From: Anaerolineales bacterium
GTDB lineage: Bacteria; Chloroflexota; Anaerolineae; Anaerolineales; Villigracilaceae
Assembly: GCA_016928525.1 (NCBI GenBank)
Contig: JAFGKO010000241.1
Span: 4,061-68,060 of the forward strand
Length of the DNA stretch: 64,000 bases
Reading direction: 5' to 3'
Shown: in pieces, positions 63,644 to 64,000 of the stretch
Numbering within the stretch: position 1 is the first letter of the stretch
Layout: each line of letters starts with the position of its first letter
Program-made: the position numbers and the translations under genes
Notes under the pieces: generated by a model
The model's database searches: none
Seen by the model: the letters and a program-made list of their open reading frames with translations, nothing else
Told to the model about the DNA's origin: nothing

Positions 63644-63730
63644 GGTCTCGACACCGTACCTGCGTTCGGTGCAGGTGTACGGCGAAGAACGTGCCTACTC
63701 GACCAACGATGGGAGCGGGGGAACAAAGGT

Positions 63731-63761
63731 AAAAAAAAGAGAGCCGCTAAAAGCGACTCTC
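63731..63761 (-). terminator. Minus-strand intrinsic terminator upstream of pyrC
   Basis: On the minus strand GAGAGTCGCT pairs with AGCGGCTCTC around TTT and is followed by a run of eight T. It would stop minus-strand transcripts entering from the right before pyrC. The remaining 63762-63980 shows no gene. Confidence 0.75.
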
Positions 63762-63980
63762 GAAGTTTCGATAAGGGTAGCAGTTTCGGGATTGAACGAT
63801 GCGCTGCTCGTCCTTTCGGTACTCAGAAAATGCACACATGTCGGGCGTAATTCTACGCAACCCCCAGATATTGTCAAGGGCAAATTTGCTGTCCAGATAA
63901 TCTTTAAGGTGCACACCATTGGTCATAACTTAAGCCAAAAGCGCTGGACATTGTAGTCTGCAGTCGGGTATGCTTGGAGC

Positions 63981-64000
63981 ATGGCTCATACAAAGAAACC
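63981..64000 (+). CDS. Possible gene start cut by the window end
   Basis: An ATG at 63981 gives MAHTKK and then leaves the window. The first residues resemble ribosomal protein bL27 (usually MAHKK), but six codons are too few to identify it. GGAG sits directly before the ATG, too close to act as a normal ribosome site. Confidence 0.2.

Noticed and set aside
63669..63956. A 95-codon plus-strand frame near the right end
   Set aside because: It crosses a clear minus-strand terminator and shows no family features or ribosome site.

Overview
The window looks like a chromosomal segment of a Chloroflexota bacterium, probably class Anaerolineae. This is inferred from gene content and style: a SpoVS/Alba-like protein, lamin-tail and alpha-2-macroglobulin surface proteins, a HemQ-type haem operon, a separate mutase large subunit, and gene borders crowded with short repeat phrases. 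No 16S gene is present, so the assignment is not proven. Most genes are moderately GC-rich; the STAND ATPase gene at 3.1-5.4 kb is clearly AT-rich.

Layout. 0-6.5 kb is accessory: a cut-off terpenoid-cyclase-fold gene, a DUF433/DUF5615 toxin-antitoxin pair with a palindromic operator, a metallo-beta-lactamase-fold protein, a membrane STAND/NB-ARC-TPR ATPase, and a membrane pentapeptide-repeat protein preceded by a possible 28-codon gene. 6.5-13.5 kb holds a C39-like/SH3 protein, a HpcH/HpaI aldolase, two glycosyltransferases, an NTF2-like protein, a deoxynucleoside kinase and a nucleotidyltransferase-fold protein. 13.5-14.0 kb is non-coding and carries at least seven DnaA-box-like 9-mers, an AT-rich segment and a trio-like CTACTAATA: a candidate replication origin. 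It is followed by spoVS and a large lamin-tail surface protein. 17.9-25.2 kb carries an acyl-CoA mutase large subunit with isobutyryl-CoA mutase active-site residues, a PFK with pyrophosphate-type residues, RNase Z, FtsK and an anchored protein. A tRNA-Arg(CCT) follows a 52-nt perfect palindrome.

25.7-37.3 kb is one long haem operon: hemA-hemC-hemD-hemB-radical SAM-hemQ-hemE-two DUF4491-like membrane proteins-hemH-hemY-hemL. With HemQ and no hemF/hemN, it fits the coproporphyrin-dependent route from glutamyl-tRNA to haem b. 37.6-41.2 kb holds a cysteine-desulfurase-like enzyme, a Usp protein, MobA and an AmrS-type radical SAM enzyme. 41.3-46.3 kb is an oligopeptide ABC transporter whose binding protein is circularly permuted. 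46.4-52.3 kb is one giant alpha-2-macroglobulin-like gene with a degenerate thioester site. 52.4-57.5 kb has a frameshifted membrane gene, rhomboid, gmk, an FmdB-type zinc ribbon and an aminotransferase. 57.5-63.6 kb is a minus-strand nucleotide cluster (pyrC, pyrB, pyrF, pyrE, comB-like, GNAT, prs), interrupted between pyrC and pyrB by a plus-strand toxin-antitoxin pair.

Two genome-style traits recur. First, several families of short quasi-palindromic repeats sit at gene borders and also inside reading frames of conserved enzymes (hemD, hemC, pyrF, pyrC, a glycosyltransferase, a DUF4491 gene). Second, several genes have a TATAAT-like box ending 6-7 nt before the ATG and no Shine-Dalgarno, suggesting leaderless transcripts.
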